From Chloroflexota bacterium (GTDB taxonomy: Bacteria; Chloroflexota; UBA6077; FW602-bin22; JAMCYS01), in assembly GCA_023473795.1 (NCBI GenBank), contig JAMCYS010000033.1, forward strand, positions 1 to 64,000: 64,000 bases of DNA, given 5' to 3'. A program made the position numbers and the translations under genes. Of this stretch, positions 20,711 to 29,058 are shown one piece after another. The notes under the pieces are model-generated. The model was not told the DNA's origin, made no database searches, and saw only the letters and a program-made list of their open reading frames with translations. The stretch's first letter is position 1, and every line of letters starts with the position of its first letter.

Positions 20711-20755
20711 CTTTTAATCAGAGGGTCCAGGGTCCGAATCCCTGCCGGCTCACCA
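20711..20755 (+). tRNA. 3' fragment of tRNA-Lys(TTT): att site of the element
   Basis: The segment CTTTTAATCAGAGGGTCCAG ... CCGGCTCACCA matches a tRNA-Lys from the anticodon loop (CTTTTAA) through the T arm and CCA end. No matching acceptor (GAGCCGG) or D arm lies upstream; the bases before the loop do not pair with TCAGA. The T stem CAGGG/CCCTG pairs, but the loop reads TCCGAAT instead of TTCGAAT. It is therefore a nonfunctional direct-repeat remnant produced by integration into the 3' half of tRNA-Lys; the functional gene should lie at the left end. Confidence 0.85.
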
Positions 20756-20759
20756 AAAA

Positions 20760-20777
20760 AGCCCGATTTATCGGGCT
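20760..20777. terminator. Hairpin AGCCCGAT-TT-ATCGGGCT, probable terminator of tRNA-Lys
   Basis: 8-bp stem; preceded by six A residues (U-run on the minus strand) and followed by ATTTCTCT. Immediately downstream of the CCA end, so it is host sequence from the original tRNA locus. Confidence 0.6.
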
Positions 20778-20837
20778 ATTTCTCTAAAGGGCTCGCCGGG
20801 GAGTCGCGCATTGGTGCAAAAGCGGTGCAAAACGAGA

Positions 20838-20865
20838 ACACCTCGCAGCCGAAGCTGCGGGGTGT
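20838..20865. terminator. Strong hairpin upstream of the methylase fragment
   Basis: ACACCTCGCAGC-CGAA-GCTGCGGGGTGT, 12-bp stem with one G-T type mismatch and a tetraloop, followed by CTTGT. Probably a terminator or the leader of the broken methylase gene. Confidence 0.5.
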
Positions 20866-20885
20866 CTTGTAGGTAGGTGAACCTC

Positions 20886-21017
20886 GTGAACACACTCTAC
20901 TACGGCGACAACCTAGACATACTGCACCGCTACGTCAAAGACGAGACGGTAGGTCAAGACGGCATCGTCGCGCGGACTGCTTTGACTACTGGTGAGGGCA
21001 ATGTCCGCACCGGCTGA
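20886..21017 (+). pseudogene. Truncated N-terminus of a DNA methyltransferase (type III Mod-like)
   Basis: GTG start, reading VNTLYYGDNLDILHRYVKDE and then unrelated residues to a TGA 17 bp inside the next gene. LYYGDNLDILR.Y...SVDLIYLDPPF is the standard opening of adenine/cytosine-N4 methylases; here the homology stops after ETV, before the DPP(Y/F) catalytic motif. A deletion has joined the stump to the intact RM gene. Together they mark a remodelled restriction island beside the att site. Confidence 0.75.
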
Positions 21018-24000
21018 GATCGCGGCCCTGGTGGGGCGGTTCGACCAGAGTCGGAGTGCGTACATGTCTGGCCACTATAACGAGACCCAGGTCCGACACG
21101 AGTTTATCGACCCCTTCTTCAAGGCACTTGGCTGGGACGTGAACAACGAGCAGGGCTATGCCGAATCCTACAAAGATGTTGTCCACGAGGACTCAATCAA
21201 AGTCGGTGGCGCCACCAAGGCTCCAGATTACTGCTTTCGCGTAGGCGGCACACGCAAGTTCTATGTAGAGGCCAAGCGCCCGGGCGTTAACATCAAGGAC
21301 AACGCCGACGGCGCTTTCCAGATACGCCGCTACGCCTGGTCATCCAAGTTGCCGCTCAGCATCCTCACCGACTTTGAGGAGTTCGCCGTCTACGACTGCC
21401 GAATCAAGCCGGCCAAGACCGACAAGGCTTCAGCGGCCCGGACGCTCAGTCTTCACTTCACGGACTACGCACCGCGTTGGGATGAGCTAGCGTCCGTATT
21501 CAGTCGGGATGCCGTCCTCAAGGGCTCGTTCGACAAGTACGCCGACTCCACGAAAGCCAAGAAAGGGACCGCCGAGGTCGACGACGCCCTCTTGGCTGAG
21601 ATCGAGTCCTGGCGCGACGTGCTCGCCCATAACCTGGCCCTACGGAACCCGGGCCTGACCCGGCGTGAGCTCAACTTTGCCGTGCAGAGCACCATTGACC
21701 GGATCATCTTCCTGCGCATCTGCGAGGACCGGGGCATCGAGGAGTACGGGCGACTGATGGCGCTGCAGAACGGCACCCGCGTCTACGAGCGCCTGGGGGT
21801 GCTGTTCCAACGGGCCGACGAGCGCTACAACTCGGGCCTCTTCCACTTCCACAGGGAGAAGGGCCGAACCGAACTACCTGACGAGCTGACTCTTGGGCTT
21901 GTTCTCGACGACAAGCCGCTCAAAGACATCTTCAAAAGCCTGTACTATCCGGACAGCCCTTACGAATTCTCCGTCCTGCCCGCGAACATCCTCGGCCACG
22001 TGTACGAGCAGTTCCTGGGCAAGGTGATCCGCTTGACCGAGGGACACCACGCCGTCATCGAAGACAAGCCGGAGGTGAAGAAGGCCGGCGGCGTCTACTA
22101 TACCCCCACCTACATCGTGGACTACATCGTGAAGCAGACGGTCGGCAAGCTTCTTGAGGGGAGGCGACCGGGTCCAAGGGGTAGCGCTAGCCAATTGAAG
22201 ATCATCGACCCCGCCTGCGGCTCCGGGTCGTTCCTAATTGGCGCTTATCAGTACCTCCTCGACTGGCACCGCGACCAGTACGTGGCCGACGGCACGAAGA
22301 AGCACACGCGTGAGCTGTACCAGGGCCCGGGCGGCGACTGGCGCCTGACCACCGGCGAGCGCAAACGTATCCTGCTGAACAACATCTACGGCGTGGACAT
22401 CGACGCGCAAGCGGTGGAGACGACTAAGCTCTCGCTGCTGCTGAAGGTGCTGGAGGGCGAGTCCGAGCAGACCGTGAGCAGGCAGCTCGCCATGTTCCAC
22501 GAGCGGGCGCTGCCCGACTTGGCCAACAACATCAAGTGCGGTAATTCGCTGATCGGCCCCGACTTCTACGACAACCGGCAGGCCAGCTTCCTCGATGAAG
22601 AGGCGCGGTACCGCGTCAACGTGTTCGACTGGCAAAACGAGTTTCCAGACGTTCTTCGACGGCCGGACGGCGGGTTTGACGCTGTCATCGGCAATCCGCC
22701 ATATATTCGGATGGAGAACTTCAAGGAGATCAAGAGCTATCTAAAGGCCGCCTACGCCTCGCATGACGAGCGATCGGACCTGTATGCCTACTTCATAGAA
22801 CGCGCACATAGCCTTCTTAGCGACCGTGGAGTCTTCGGCATGATCGTGTCCAACAAGTTCCTACGGTCAAATTACGGCTCTCCGTTGCGGCGGTTTCTAA
22901 GCCAGAACGCAGTCATAGAGCGCGTGGTGGACTTAGCTGGGCTACCCGTGTTTATTGGTGCAACCGTGCGGACGCTCATATTGGTTACATCACGCGCATC
23001 CAGCGGCGAGCTTACGGTGTTCTATGCACCGCCGTTAGCCGCGGAGAGATTCCGAGCGGTTACTGGGGGCTCATTATCCATCGAACAGTCTATCGCAGAA
23101 ATAACGTATGAGGTCCCGCGCCGCGTGCTGGGCCAAGCCGTTTGGAACTTCGCGATGCAAGACACAGACAGCCTGATCTCCGGCCTGCAGTCACGGTGTC
23201 AGCCGTTGGCCGAATACTGCATGGGTCAGATCTGCATGGGCATCAAATCAGGGCTCACCGAGGCCTTCGTAATAGACAGCCAGACTTATGCTGATATTGT
23301 GGAGCGCAATCCAGGGGCTAAGGAGATCATCAAGCCTTTCTTGAACGGCCGAGATGTGCGCCGCTATCACACTGAGCCCAAGGACATCTACATTGTCTAC
23401 ACGCATCACGGGGTGAACATCAGCGACTATCCGGCGGTAGAGCAGCATCTTAGACAATTCAAGGATAGGCTGGGGAGGCGCGCTACCCGCCAAGAATGGT
23501 ACGAACTACAACAGCCACAATACAACTTCGCGTCGTATATGGCTGGCCCTAAGATCATCTTCCCTGACATCGCCATCGCTCCGCGCTTTGCCTTGGACAC
23601 GGGAGGCCATTATTGTTCCAATACGACTTACTTCATCCCTGGCTACGACCCTTACCTACTGGGCCTGTTGAACTCGCGGTGCGCATATTTCTATTTCGCC
23701 CACACTTGTGCCGGCCTGGAGGGGAGTGGAGAGACTTACCTCAGGTTCTTCGGCCAATATCTGGGGGGATTCCCTGTCCCCGTGCTCAACTTGTCCGATT
23801 CAGTGGACAAAATGCATCTCCAAGGGGTAGTGGACGCTGTAGAGCGCATGCACGCACTGTGGAAGCAGTTCGGCGCAGCCAGCACAGCGCACGAGAAGAC
23901 AGTGCTCCAACGACAGATAGACGCCGTCGATAGGCAAATTGACGCCATGGTGTACCAGCTCTACGACTTGACGGACGAGGAGATCGCGGTCGTGGAGAGG

Positions 24001-24018
24001 GTCGGCGGCAAGCCGTAG
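21001..24018 (+). CDS. Type IIG-like restriction-modification enzyme (single polypeptide)
   Basis: 1005 aa from ATG 21001 (GGTGAGGG upstream; GTG 20992 possible). N-terminal nuclease domain with PD at 75-76 and EAK at 90-92 (APDYCFRV, KFYVEAKRP). A helical linker leads to the N6-adenine methylase core: VYYTPTYIVDYIV, SAM motif PACGSGSFLIGAYQYLL, GVDIDAQAVETTKLSL, catalytic GNPPYIR. A TaqI-type C-terminal specificity region (GQICMGIKSGLTEAFVID, IKPFLNGRDVRRY, FIPGYDPYLLGLLNS) completes it. One protein recognises, methylates and cuts DNA. All motifs look intact. Confidence 0.93.
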   Translation: MSAPAEIAALVGRFDQSRSAYMSGHYNETQVRHEFIDPFFKALGWDVNNEQGYAESYKDVVHEDSIKVGGATKAPDYCFRVGGTRKFYVEAKRPGVNIKDNADGAFQIRRYAWSSKLPLSILTDFEEFAVYDCRIKPAKTDKASAARTLSLHFTDYAPRWDELASVFSRDAVLKGSFDKYADSTKAKKGTAEVDDALLAEIESWRDVLAHNLALRNPGLTRRELNFAVQSTIDRIIFLRICEDRGIEEYGRLMALQNGTRVYERLGVLFQRADERYNSGLFHFHREKGRTELPDELTLGLVLDDKPLKDIFKSLYYPDSPYEFSVLPANILGHVYEQFLGKVIRLTEGHHAVIEDKPEVKKAGGVYYTPTYIVDYIVKQTVGKLLEGRRPGPRGSASQLKIIDPACGSGSFLIGAYQYLLDWHRDQYVADGTKKHTRELYQGPGGDWRLTTGERKRILLNNIYGVDIDAQAVETTKLSLLLKVLEGESEQTVSRQLAMFHERALPDLANNIKCGNSLIGPDFYDNRQASFLDEEARYRVNVFDWQNEFPDVLRRPDGGFDAVIGNPPYIRMENFKEIKSYLKAAYASHDERSDLYAYFIERAHSLLSDRGVFGMIVSNKFLRSNYGSPLRRFLSQNAVIERVVDLAGLPVFIGATVRTLILVTSRASSGELTVFYAPPLAAERFRAVTGGSLSIEQSIAEITYEVPRRVLGQAVWNFAMQDTDSLISGLQSRCQPLAEYCMGQICMGIKSGLTEAFVIDSQTYADIVERNPGAKEIIKPFLNGRDVRRYHTEPKDIYIVYTHHGVNISDYPAVEQHLRQFKDRLGRRATRQEWYELQQPQYNFASYMAGPKIIFPDIAIAPRFALDTGGHYCSNTTYFIPGYDPYLLGLLNSRCAYFYFAHTCAGLEGSGETYLRFFGQYLGGFPVPVLNLSDSVDKMHLQGVVDAVERMHALWKQFGAASTAHEKTVLQRQIDAVDRQIDAMVYQLYDLTDEEIAVVERVGGKP

Positions 24019-24117
24019 GTGGTCAAGAGCATTGCCTTGCCCCCGCCAGGCTAGGTGAGCGTCACCTTCAAGAAGGCGCCGAACGCACCCGCGGCGAGCC
24101 AGCCGTAGGTGGCGTCT
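24019..24117. other. Gene-free stretch between RM gene and transporter promoter
   Basis: No ORF with a ribosome-binding site. Together with the promoter and leader it makes up a 299-bp gap. The motif AGCCGTAGGTGG occurs at its start (overlapping the RM stop) and again near 24103. Confidence 0.5.
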
Positions 24118-24146
24118 TTGACTGGCTCGGTTGCCCCTGCTAGAAT
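24118..24146 (+). promoter_or_regulatory. Sigma-A-type promoter of the peptide-transporter operon
   Basis: TTGACT, 17-bp spacer, TAGAAT. The predicted transcript starts at about 24153, giving a 165-nt leader before the SBP start codon. Confidence 0.75.
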
Positions 24147-24160
24147 CTTAAGAGGAACTC

Positions 24161-24189
24161 GCCGGCCGCAGGATTCTCCTGCGGCCGGC
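24161..24189 (+). other. 13-bp-stem hairpin in transporter 5' leader
   Basis: GCCGGCCGCAGGA-TTC-TCCTGCGGCCGGC, perfect stem close to the transcript 5' end. The following 100 nt contain further complementary pieces (CCGCGG..., GCCAGC...GCTGGTGGC). Could be an mRNA stabiliser, attenuator or structured regulator; no known riboswitch class was recognised. Confidence 0.6.
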
Positions 24190-24317
24190 ACCAGGAAACG
24201 ACATACCGCGGTGCCAGCAAAGCCGCTGGTGGCAAGCGCGGAGAAGTCGCGGGCAGCAGGTTACCTGCCAATAAGCCGACTTGCCCGTGTCCGCGAGTGA
24301 GAGCGAGGAGGGTACCC

Positions 24318-25967
24318 TTGAGCGACCGAGAACAGCTCGGCGAACCGATTTACCCTGGGCAGAATGGACGATTGAGCCGCCGGGCTCTGATCAAGGGGCT
24401 GATGATGCTTGGGCTCTCCGCCGGGACGGCGTCCGCGCTGGCCGCCTGCGTCCAGCCCACGGCACCGGCCGCGCCGACGGCCGCGGGAGCCAGTGGCCCG
24501 GCGGCGACCACCCCCGCGTCGGCCGCCACGGCGGGCGCGGCCAAGAAGGGTGGCACCCTGCGCCGGGGTTGGCAACCGCCGACGCAGCTCGACCCAGCAT
24601 TGCAGGCCACCTCAACCGAGATCGCCGCCTGCGCCCAGATGTACGACTGGCTGGTCTGGATCGACGAGAAGAACCAGCCTAGCAAGGCCCTGGCGGAAAG
24701 CTGGGGCTCAAACAAGGAAGGCACCCAATGGACGTTCGCCTTGCGTCAGGGGGTCACCTTCCACAGCGGCAAGGCTCTGACAGCTGAAGACGTCGTCTTC
24801 ACTTTCAACCGATTGCGCGACAAGAGCATTGGCGCCGCCACCGCCAGCCTCTATGAGAACATCAAAGACGTGAAGGCCGTCGACGGCAAGAACGTGCAGT
24901 TCGTGCTCGCCAAGGCAAACCCGGAGCTACCGGCGGATCTGGGCGACTACCACGCCGCCATCGTCGCCAGCGACACCAAAGACTTCAAGACCACCTACAA
25001 CGGCACGGGACCCTTCATCCTGGAGAAATTCTCGCCCGAGGACCGGGCCACGTTCAAGCGCAATCCCAACTACTGGCTGTCCGATCTGCCGTATCTGGAC
25101 GGGATACAGGACATCTACTCGCCCCAGCAGTCGGCGCAGGTCGAAGCTTTGCGCGGCGGCCAGTTGGACGTGGTGATGGGCCTGGGGGCCGAGTTGGCCG
25201 AGACTCTCAAGAAAGAGGGCAAGACCACCATCCTGCAGGGCCGGCCCAACATGCACTTCGCCCTGCACATGCGCTCCGATCGCAAACCCGGCTCTGATCC
25301 GAAGGTGCGCCAGGCGCTCAAGGCGGCGACCGATCGCAGCGCCATTCTCAAGGCAGCCCGGCTCGGCTACGGCGTCGCCGGGCGCGACACGCCGATTAGT
25401 CCCGTCTTCGGCGACTACTATCTGGACGTGCCGGAACCGAAGCGCGATGTCGCCAAGGCCAGGCAGCTCCTGAAGGAGGCCGGCTACGACTCCCTGAACA
25501 TCCAACTCACGGCCCAGAACAGCTTCGATGTACCCAAGATCGCCGTCGTCTGGAAAGAGCAATTGGCCGAGGCCGGGGTGAACGTCGACATCAAGGTCGT
25601 GCCGCCGGACGTCTACTATCAGGACGACGGCTGGCTGCAGGTGGATTTTGGCATCACCGAGTGGGCGCTGCGGGCAACGCCTCAACCCTACCTGCAGCTG
25701 GCCTACAAGACGGGCGCCAAGTGGAACGAATCGCACTTCTCCGATGCGGAGTTGGACCAGCTGGCCGATCAGGCAGCCTCGGAGCTGGATAGAGCAAAGC
25801 GCGCCGAGTTGTATAAGCAAATCCAGCAAATCTTTATCGACCGCGGGCCAATCATAGTGCCCTACTTCGAGACGACAATCGCCGCAACCAACCCGAAGGT
25901 GAAAGGCTTGGTCGTGCACGCGGACTTCCCGCGGTCCACGATGCGCTCGGTCTTCATAGAGGGTTAG
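24318..25967 (+). CDS. Peptide/nickel ABC transporter substrate-binding lipoprotein (SBP family 5)
   Basis: 549 aa from TTG 24318, 5 nt after AGGAGGG. The signal region has a twin-arginine-like LSRRALIK, a hydrophobic stretch and the lipobox LAAC, then a Pro/Ala/Thr linker. The mature part is an SBP_bac_5 protein: LRQGVTFHSGKALTAEDVVF, YNGTGPFILEKFSPEDRATF, RNPNYW, ALKAATDRSAI, EAGVNVDIKVVPPDVYY. It binds oligopeptides or a related ligand outside the membrane and delivers them to the permeases encoded next. Twin Arg plus lipobox suggests Tat export followed by lipidation. Confidence 0.92.
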   Translation: MSDREQLGEPIYPGQNGRLSRRALIKGLMMLGLSAGTASALAACVQPTAPAAPTAAGASGPAATTPASAATAGAAKKGGTLRRGWQPPTQLDPALQATSTEIAACAQMYDWLVWIDEKNQPSKALAESWGSNKEGTQWTFALRQGVTFHSGKALTAEDVVFTFNRLRDKSIGAATASLYENIKDVKAVDGKNVQFVLAKANPELPADLGDYHAAIVASDTKDFKTTYNGTGPFILEKFSPEDRATFKRNPNYWLSDLPYLDGIQDIYSPQQSAQVEALRGGQLDVVMGLGAELAETLKKEGKTTILQGRPNMHFALHMRSDRKPGSDPKVRQALKAATDRSAILKAARLGYGVAGRDTPISPVFGDYYLDVPEPKRDVAKARQLLKEAGYDSLNIQLTAQNSFDVPKIAVVWKEQLAEAGVNVDIKVVPPDVYYQDDGWLQVDFGITEWALRATPQPYLQLAYKTGAKWNESHFSDAELDQLADQAASELDRAKRAELYKQIQQIFIDRGPIIVPYFETTIAATNPKVKGLVVHADFPRSTMRSVFIEG

Positions 25968-26016
25968 CCCAAGCCGGCCGGGGCCGGCAGAGAACCGGCG
26001 GCGCCAGTCACAACCG

Positions 26017-26044
26017 GAGGCCAGAGAGGCGATTCCCTGGCCTC
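26017..26044 (+). other. Intercistronic hairpin between SBP and permease genes
   Basis: GAGGCCAG ... CTGGCCTC, 8-bp stem. Such hairpins commonly stabilise the SBP part of the mRNA so that binding protein is made in excess. Confidence 0.45.
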
Positions 26045-26096
26045 TGTCGTTGGGAAGACATGGCCGCTGGCCCGCGCCCCCAGGCGAGAGGGGAAT

Positions 26097-26981
26097 ATGG
26101 CAAGCAGGGCAATTCCAGCATCTCTTGGCCTTAGAGCCAGCCGAGGTTGGCGCGTTCTCTACCATCGACTGCGGCGCGCCCCGGCCAGCCTAGTTGGCGG
26201 CTCAATCGTCCTCTTCTTCCTGCTCACCGCTTTGTTCGGGCCCTACCTCGCGCCCTACGGCCCCACGGACCAGAACCTGGCCGCGATGCTGCAGCCGCCC
26301 TCGCTAGGGCATTGGTTTGGCACGGACCTCTTCGGACGCGACGTGTTCAGCAGGGTGCTCGTCGGCAGCCGGGACATCTTCGTGCTCTGCGGCTCGGGCA
26401 CCCTGGGCGCGGTAGCTGTGGGAGTATTCGTTGGGCTCGCGGCCGGCTATCAGGGCGGCCTCTGGGACGAGGGGCTGATGCGCTTGATGGATGTTCTTCT
26501 CGCCATACCGGCTTTGCTCCTGGCGATGCTGCTGCTCGCGGTTGTCGGCCCTTCCTACGGCAATGTACTGCTGGTCATCGTCGTTCTGTATATCCCCATG
26601 GTTAGCCGGGTCGTGCGCAGCGTAGTGCTCGAACTGAAGACCAAAGACTTCGTGGAGGCGGCGCGCCTGCGCGGTGAAAGTAGTCTGTACATCATGTTTG
26701 CGGAGCTCCTGCCCAACGCCCTGCCACCGCTGGTGGTCGAGGCGGCCGCCCGCTTCTCCTATTCCATCTTCCTGGTGGCCTCCCTGGGGTTCCTCGGCCT
26801 GGGCGTGCAACCTCCCTCCCCTGACTGGGGTTTGATGGTCGCCGAGGCGCGCGACTCCTATGCGCTGGCGCCCTGGGTTCTGGCTGCGCCCGCGGCCGCT
26901 ATTTCCCTGCTGGTGGTTGGAGTAAGCCTGTTCAGCGACGGTCTGCGGCGTTTGCTGCGGCCGGGCGTGGCGGGAGGTTAG
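26097..26981 (+). CDS. Peptide ABC transporter permease, DppC/OppC type
   Basis: 294 aa, ATG after GAGAGGGGAAT. N-terminal helix (VGGSIVLFFLLTALFGPYLA), the DppC landmark HWFGTDLFGRDVFSRVLVGS, five further helices and the EAA loop EAARLRGESSLYIMFAELLP, which contacts the ATPase. LGFLGLGVQPPSPDWGLMVA near the end is also typical. Second gene of the operon; its stop touches the next start. Confidence 0.92.
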   Translation: MASRAIPASLGLRASRGWRVLYHRLRRAPASLVGGSIVLFFLLTALFGPYLAPYGPTDQNLAAMLQPPSLGHWFGTDLFGRDVFSRVLVGSRDIFVLCGSGTLGAVAVGVFVGLAAGYQGGLWDEGLMRLMDVLLAIPALLLAMLLLAVVGPSYGNVLLVIVVLYIPMVSRVVRSVVLELKTKDFVEAARLRGESSLYIMFAELLPNALPPLVVEAAARFSYSIFLVASLGFLGLGVQPPSPDWGLMVAEARDSYALAPWVLAAPAAAISLLVVGVSLFSDGLRRLLRPGVAGG

Positions 26982-26982
26982 A

Positions 26983-29058
26983 TTGGGCACGCCGCTATTG
27001 GCCCTCGACAACCTCACCGTCGCCTACGATACCGAAGAGGGCCCGCTGGCCGCGGTGCGCGGCGTCTCGCTGTCCCTGGGCAAGGGCGATAGGTATGGGC
27101 TCGTGGGCGAGTCGGGTTCCGGCAAGACGACGCTGGGCTTGGCGGTGCTGTGCTATCTGGCCGGGAACGGCCGCGTGACCGGCGGCGCGATACGTTTCGG
27201 GGATGCCGACCTCCTGACCGCGAGCGCCGGCGAGCTACGCCGCGTTTGGGGCGGGCGGATCGGCATGGTCTACCAGAACCCCGCCACGGCCCTCAACCCG
27301 TCGCTGCGCGTGGGCGAGCAGATCGCCGAAGTGGCCCGAGCTCATCTGGGCTTGGGGCGAGGGGAAGCGCACGGGAAAGCCGTGGCGATGCTGGCCAAAG
27401 TGCGCTTGTCAGATCCGGCGGCGGTAGCCGAACGCTATCCCCATGAACTGAGCGGCGGCATGCTGCAGAGGGCACTCATCGCCATGGCCCTCACCAGCAA
27501 CCCGGAGCTGCTGATCCTTGACGAGCCGACGACGGCGCTGGATGTGACCACCGAGGCAGTGGTGCTCGACCTCATCGAGTCACTGGCGGAGGAGTACGGG
27601 TCGGCGATTCTGTACATCACCCACAACTTGGGAGTAGTCGCCAGGCTTTGCGACCGAGTCGGCGTGATGTATGCCGGGGAGCTCGTCGAAGAGGCCCCGG
27701 TGAACGACCTCTATCACCTGCCGCTCCATCCCTACACTGTCGGGTTGCTGGGCAGCATACCGGGATTGGACGCCGACAAGCACCGGGCGCCTCTGAGCAC
27801 CGTTCCCGGCCGCATTCCCAGACCGAACGAGCTACCCGCGGGCTGCGTTTTCGTCCCTCGCTGCCAGTTGGCGGAGGACGCTTGCCGGGCTGCCCGTCCC
27901 CTCTACGAGACAGTAGCGCCACGACGCTCGTCGCGTTGCCGCCGCTGGCTGGAGCTGGCGGGTGGCTGGCGGGGCGCTGCCGACACCAGCCCCCCGGCGG
28001 TCACGGCTGCCACCTCAGGCGGGGCCGAATTGTCGGCGCAGGGCGTCAAGAAATACTTTCCGACCGGCGGCGCGATAGGCAACCTGCTACCGTCGTTGGC
28101 CGGCCCGCCCGTGCGGGCCGTGGATGACATTAGCCTGTCGCTTCCAGAAGGAACGACCGTCGGTTTGGTTGGGGAGAGCGGCTGCGGCAAGACCACGTTC
28201 GGCCGCTGCCTCGTGGGCTTGGCGGAGCCGACCGCCGGAACCGTCAGCCTGGGCGAGAATCGACTCTCCCCCTCGGTCGCCGGGCGCCCGCGGCCCGTGC
28301 TCAGGCGATTGCAGATGGTCTTCCAGAATCCAGATGCCTCTCTCAATCCTAGCCTGACCGTGGGCAGGGCAATAGGCCGACAGCTGGCACTGCTGGCCGA
28401 TTTGCCCGCCGACCGCCGGCGGGAACGAGTGGCGGAGCTGCTGCGCTCGGTCGGCTTGCCCGAAAGCTACGCCGCCCGTCTGCCCGAGGAGCTTTCCGGA
28501 GGAGAAAAGCAAAGGGTAGCCATCGCCCGGGCTTTTGCCGCCGACCCCGGGATCGTGATCTGCGATGAGCCGATCTCCGCCCTGGATGTCTCCGTGCAGG
28601 GATCGCTGCTGAACCTGTTGAGCGAACTGCAGGCCAGCCGGGGCGCGACGTACCTCTTCATTTCCCACGACCTGGCGGCGGTTCGTTACATCTCCGACTA
28701 CGTGGCCGTCGTCTATCTGGGTCGCCTCTGGGAGATCGGCAGTACGGCCGAAGTCTTTGCTCCTCCCTTCCACCCCTACACCGAGGCCCTACTGGCGGCC
28801 ATTCCGGTGCCCGACCCCGCGACCCCGCGGCGGCGCCTTCGTCTGGCGGGCAACGTGCCCAGCAGCGTGCAAGTGCCCAGTGGCTGTCGCTTCCACCCGC
28901 GCTGCCCGCGCCAGCTAGGCCAGATTTGCGAGACTGAGGAGCCACCCTGGCGCCAAGCCTCGTCCAGCCATCGCCTCTGCTGCCACATCGAATTGGCTGA
29001 GCTGCAGCGCCTGCAGAGGCTCGCCCCGAGCACAGTAGAGGCGGCGAACGATGCTTAG
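26983..29058 (+). CDS. Fused DppD-DppF oligopeptide ABC ATPase
   Basis: 691 aa, TTG start 1 bp after the permease stop with GGGAGG upstream. Two complete ABC cassettes in one chain: first half Walker A GESGSGKTTLG, signature LSGGMLQRALIAMAL, Walker B LLILDEPTTALD; second half GESGCGKTTFG, LSGGEKQRVAIARAFA, IVICDEPISALD. Each half is followed by a Cys-containing oligopeptide-HPY domain (CVFVPRCQLAEDACR; CRFHPRCPRQLGQICE). Normally these are two subunits; the fusion fixes a heterodimer. The Thr/Ser-rich linker lies at about residues 330-350. Confidence 0.93.
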   Translation: MGTPLLALDNLTVAYDTEEGPLAAVRGVSLSLGKGDRYGLVGESGSGKTTLGLAVLCYLAGNGRVTGGAIRFGDADLLTASAGELRRVWGGRIGMVYQNPATALNPSLRVGEQIAEVARAHLGLGRGEAHGKAVAMLAKVRLSDPAAVAERYPHELSGGMLQRALIAMALTSNPELLILDEPTTALDVTTEAVVLDLIESLAEEYGSAILYITHNLGVVARLCDRVGVMYAGELVEEAPVNDLYHLPLHPYTVGLLGSIPGLDADKHRAPLSTVPGRIPRPNELPAGCVFVPRCQLAEDACRAARPLYETVAPRRSSRCRRWLELAGGWRGAADTSPPAVTAATSGGAELSAQGVKKYFPTGGAIGNLLPSLAGPPVRAVDDISLSLPEGTTVGLVGESGCGKTTFGRCLVGLAEPTAGTVSLGENRLSPSVAGRPRPVLRRLQMVFQNPDASLNPSLTVGRAIGRQLALLADLPADRRRERVAELLRSVGLPESYAARLPEELSGGEKQRVAIARAFAADPGIVICDEPISALDVSVQGSLLNLLSELQASRGATYLFISHDLAAVRYISDYVAVVYLGRLWEIGSTAEVFAPPFHPYTEALLAAIPVPDPATPRRRLRLAGNVPSSVQVPSGCRFHPRCPRQLGQICETEEPPWRQASSSHRLCCHIELAELQRLQRLAPSTVEAANDA

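Larger units (their letters stand above)
1..20755. mobile_element. Integrated provirus-like element (right part; left end outside window)
   Basis: Seen: a tyrosine integrase ends 130 bp before a 3' tRNA-Lys fragment. To its left lie a divergent repressor region, a replication-O-like gene with iterons, many tiny overlapping genes and a P-loop ATPase of the Zot/FtsK kind. The modular layout (rightward 1-6.5 kb, leftward 6.5-14.4 kb, rightward 14.5-20.6 kb) is that of a temperate virus. No terminase, portal, tail or holliday-resolution genes are recognisable. Genes from 21 kb on are ordinary chromosomal ones. The left boundary, which should carry the intact tRNA-Lys, is not in the window. Virus versus conjugative or satellite element is inferred, not proven. 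Confidence 0.8.

Noticed and set aside
20600-20755. Complete tRNA gene at the att site
   Set aside because: No acceptor 5' strand, D arm or 5' anticodon stem can be paired with the 3' fragment.
24190-24317. Known riboswitch in the transporter leader
   Set aside because: Complementary segments exist but no conserved core of a known class could be matched by eye.
24927-26165. 412-codon minus-strand ORF opposite the SBP gene
   Set aside because: Shadow of a well-supported lipoprotein gene; composition (Val/Leu/Gly/Arg/His) typical of antisense frames.
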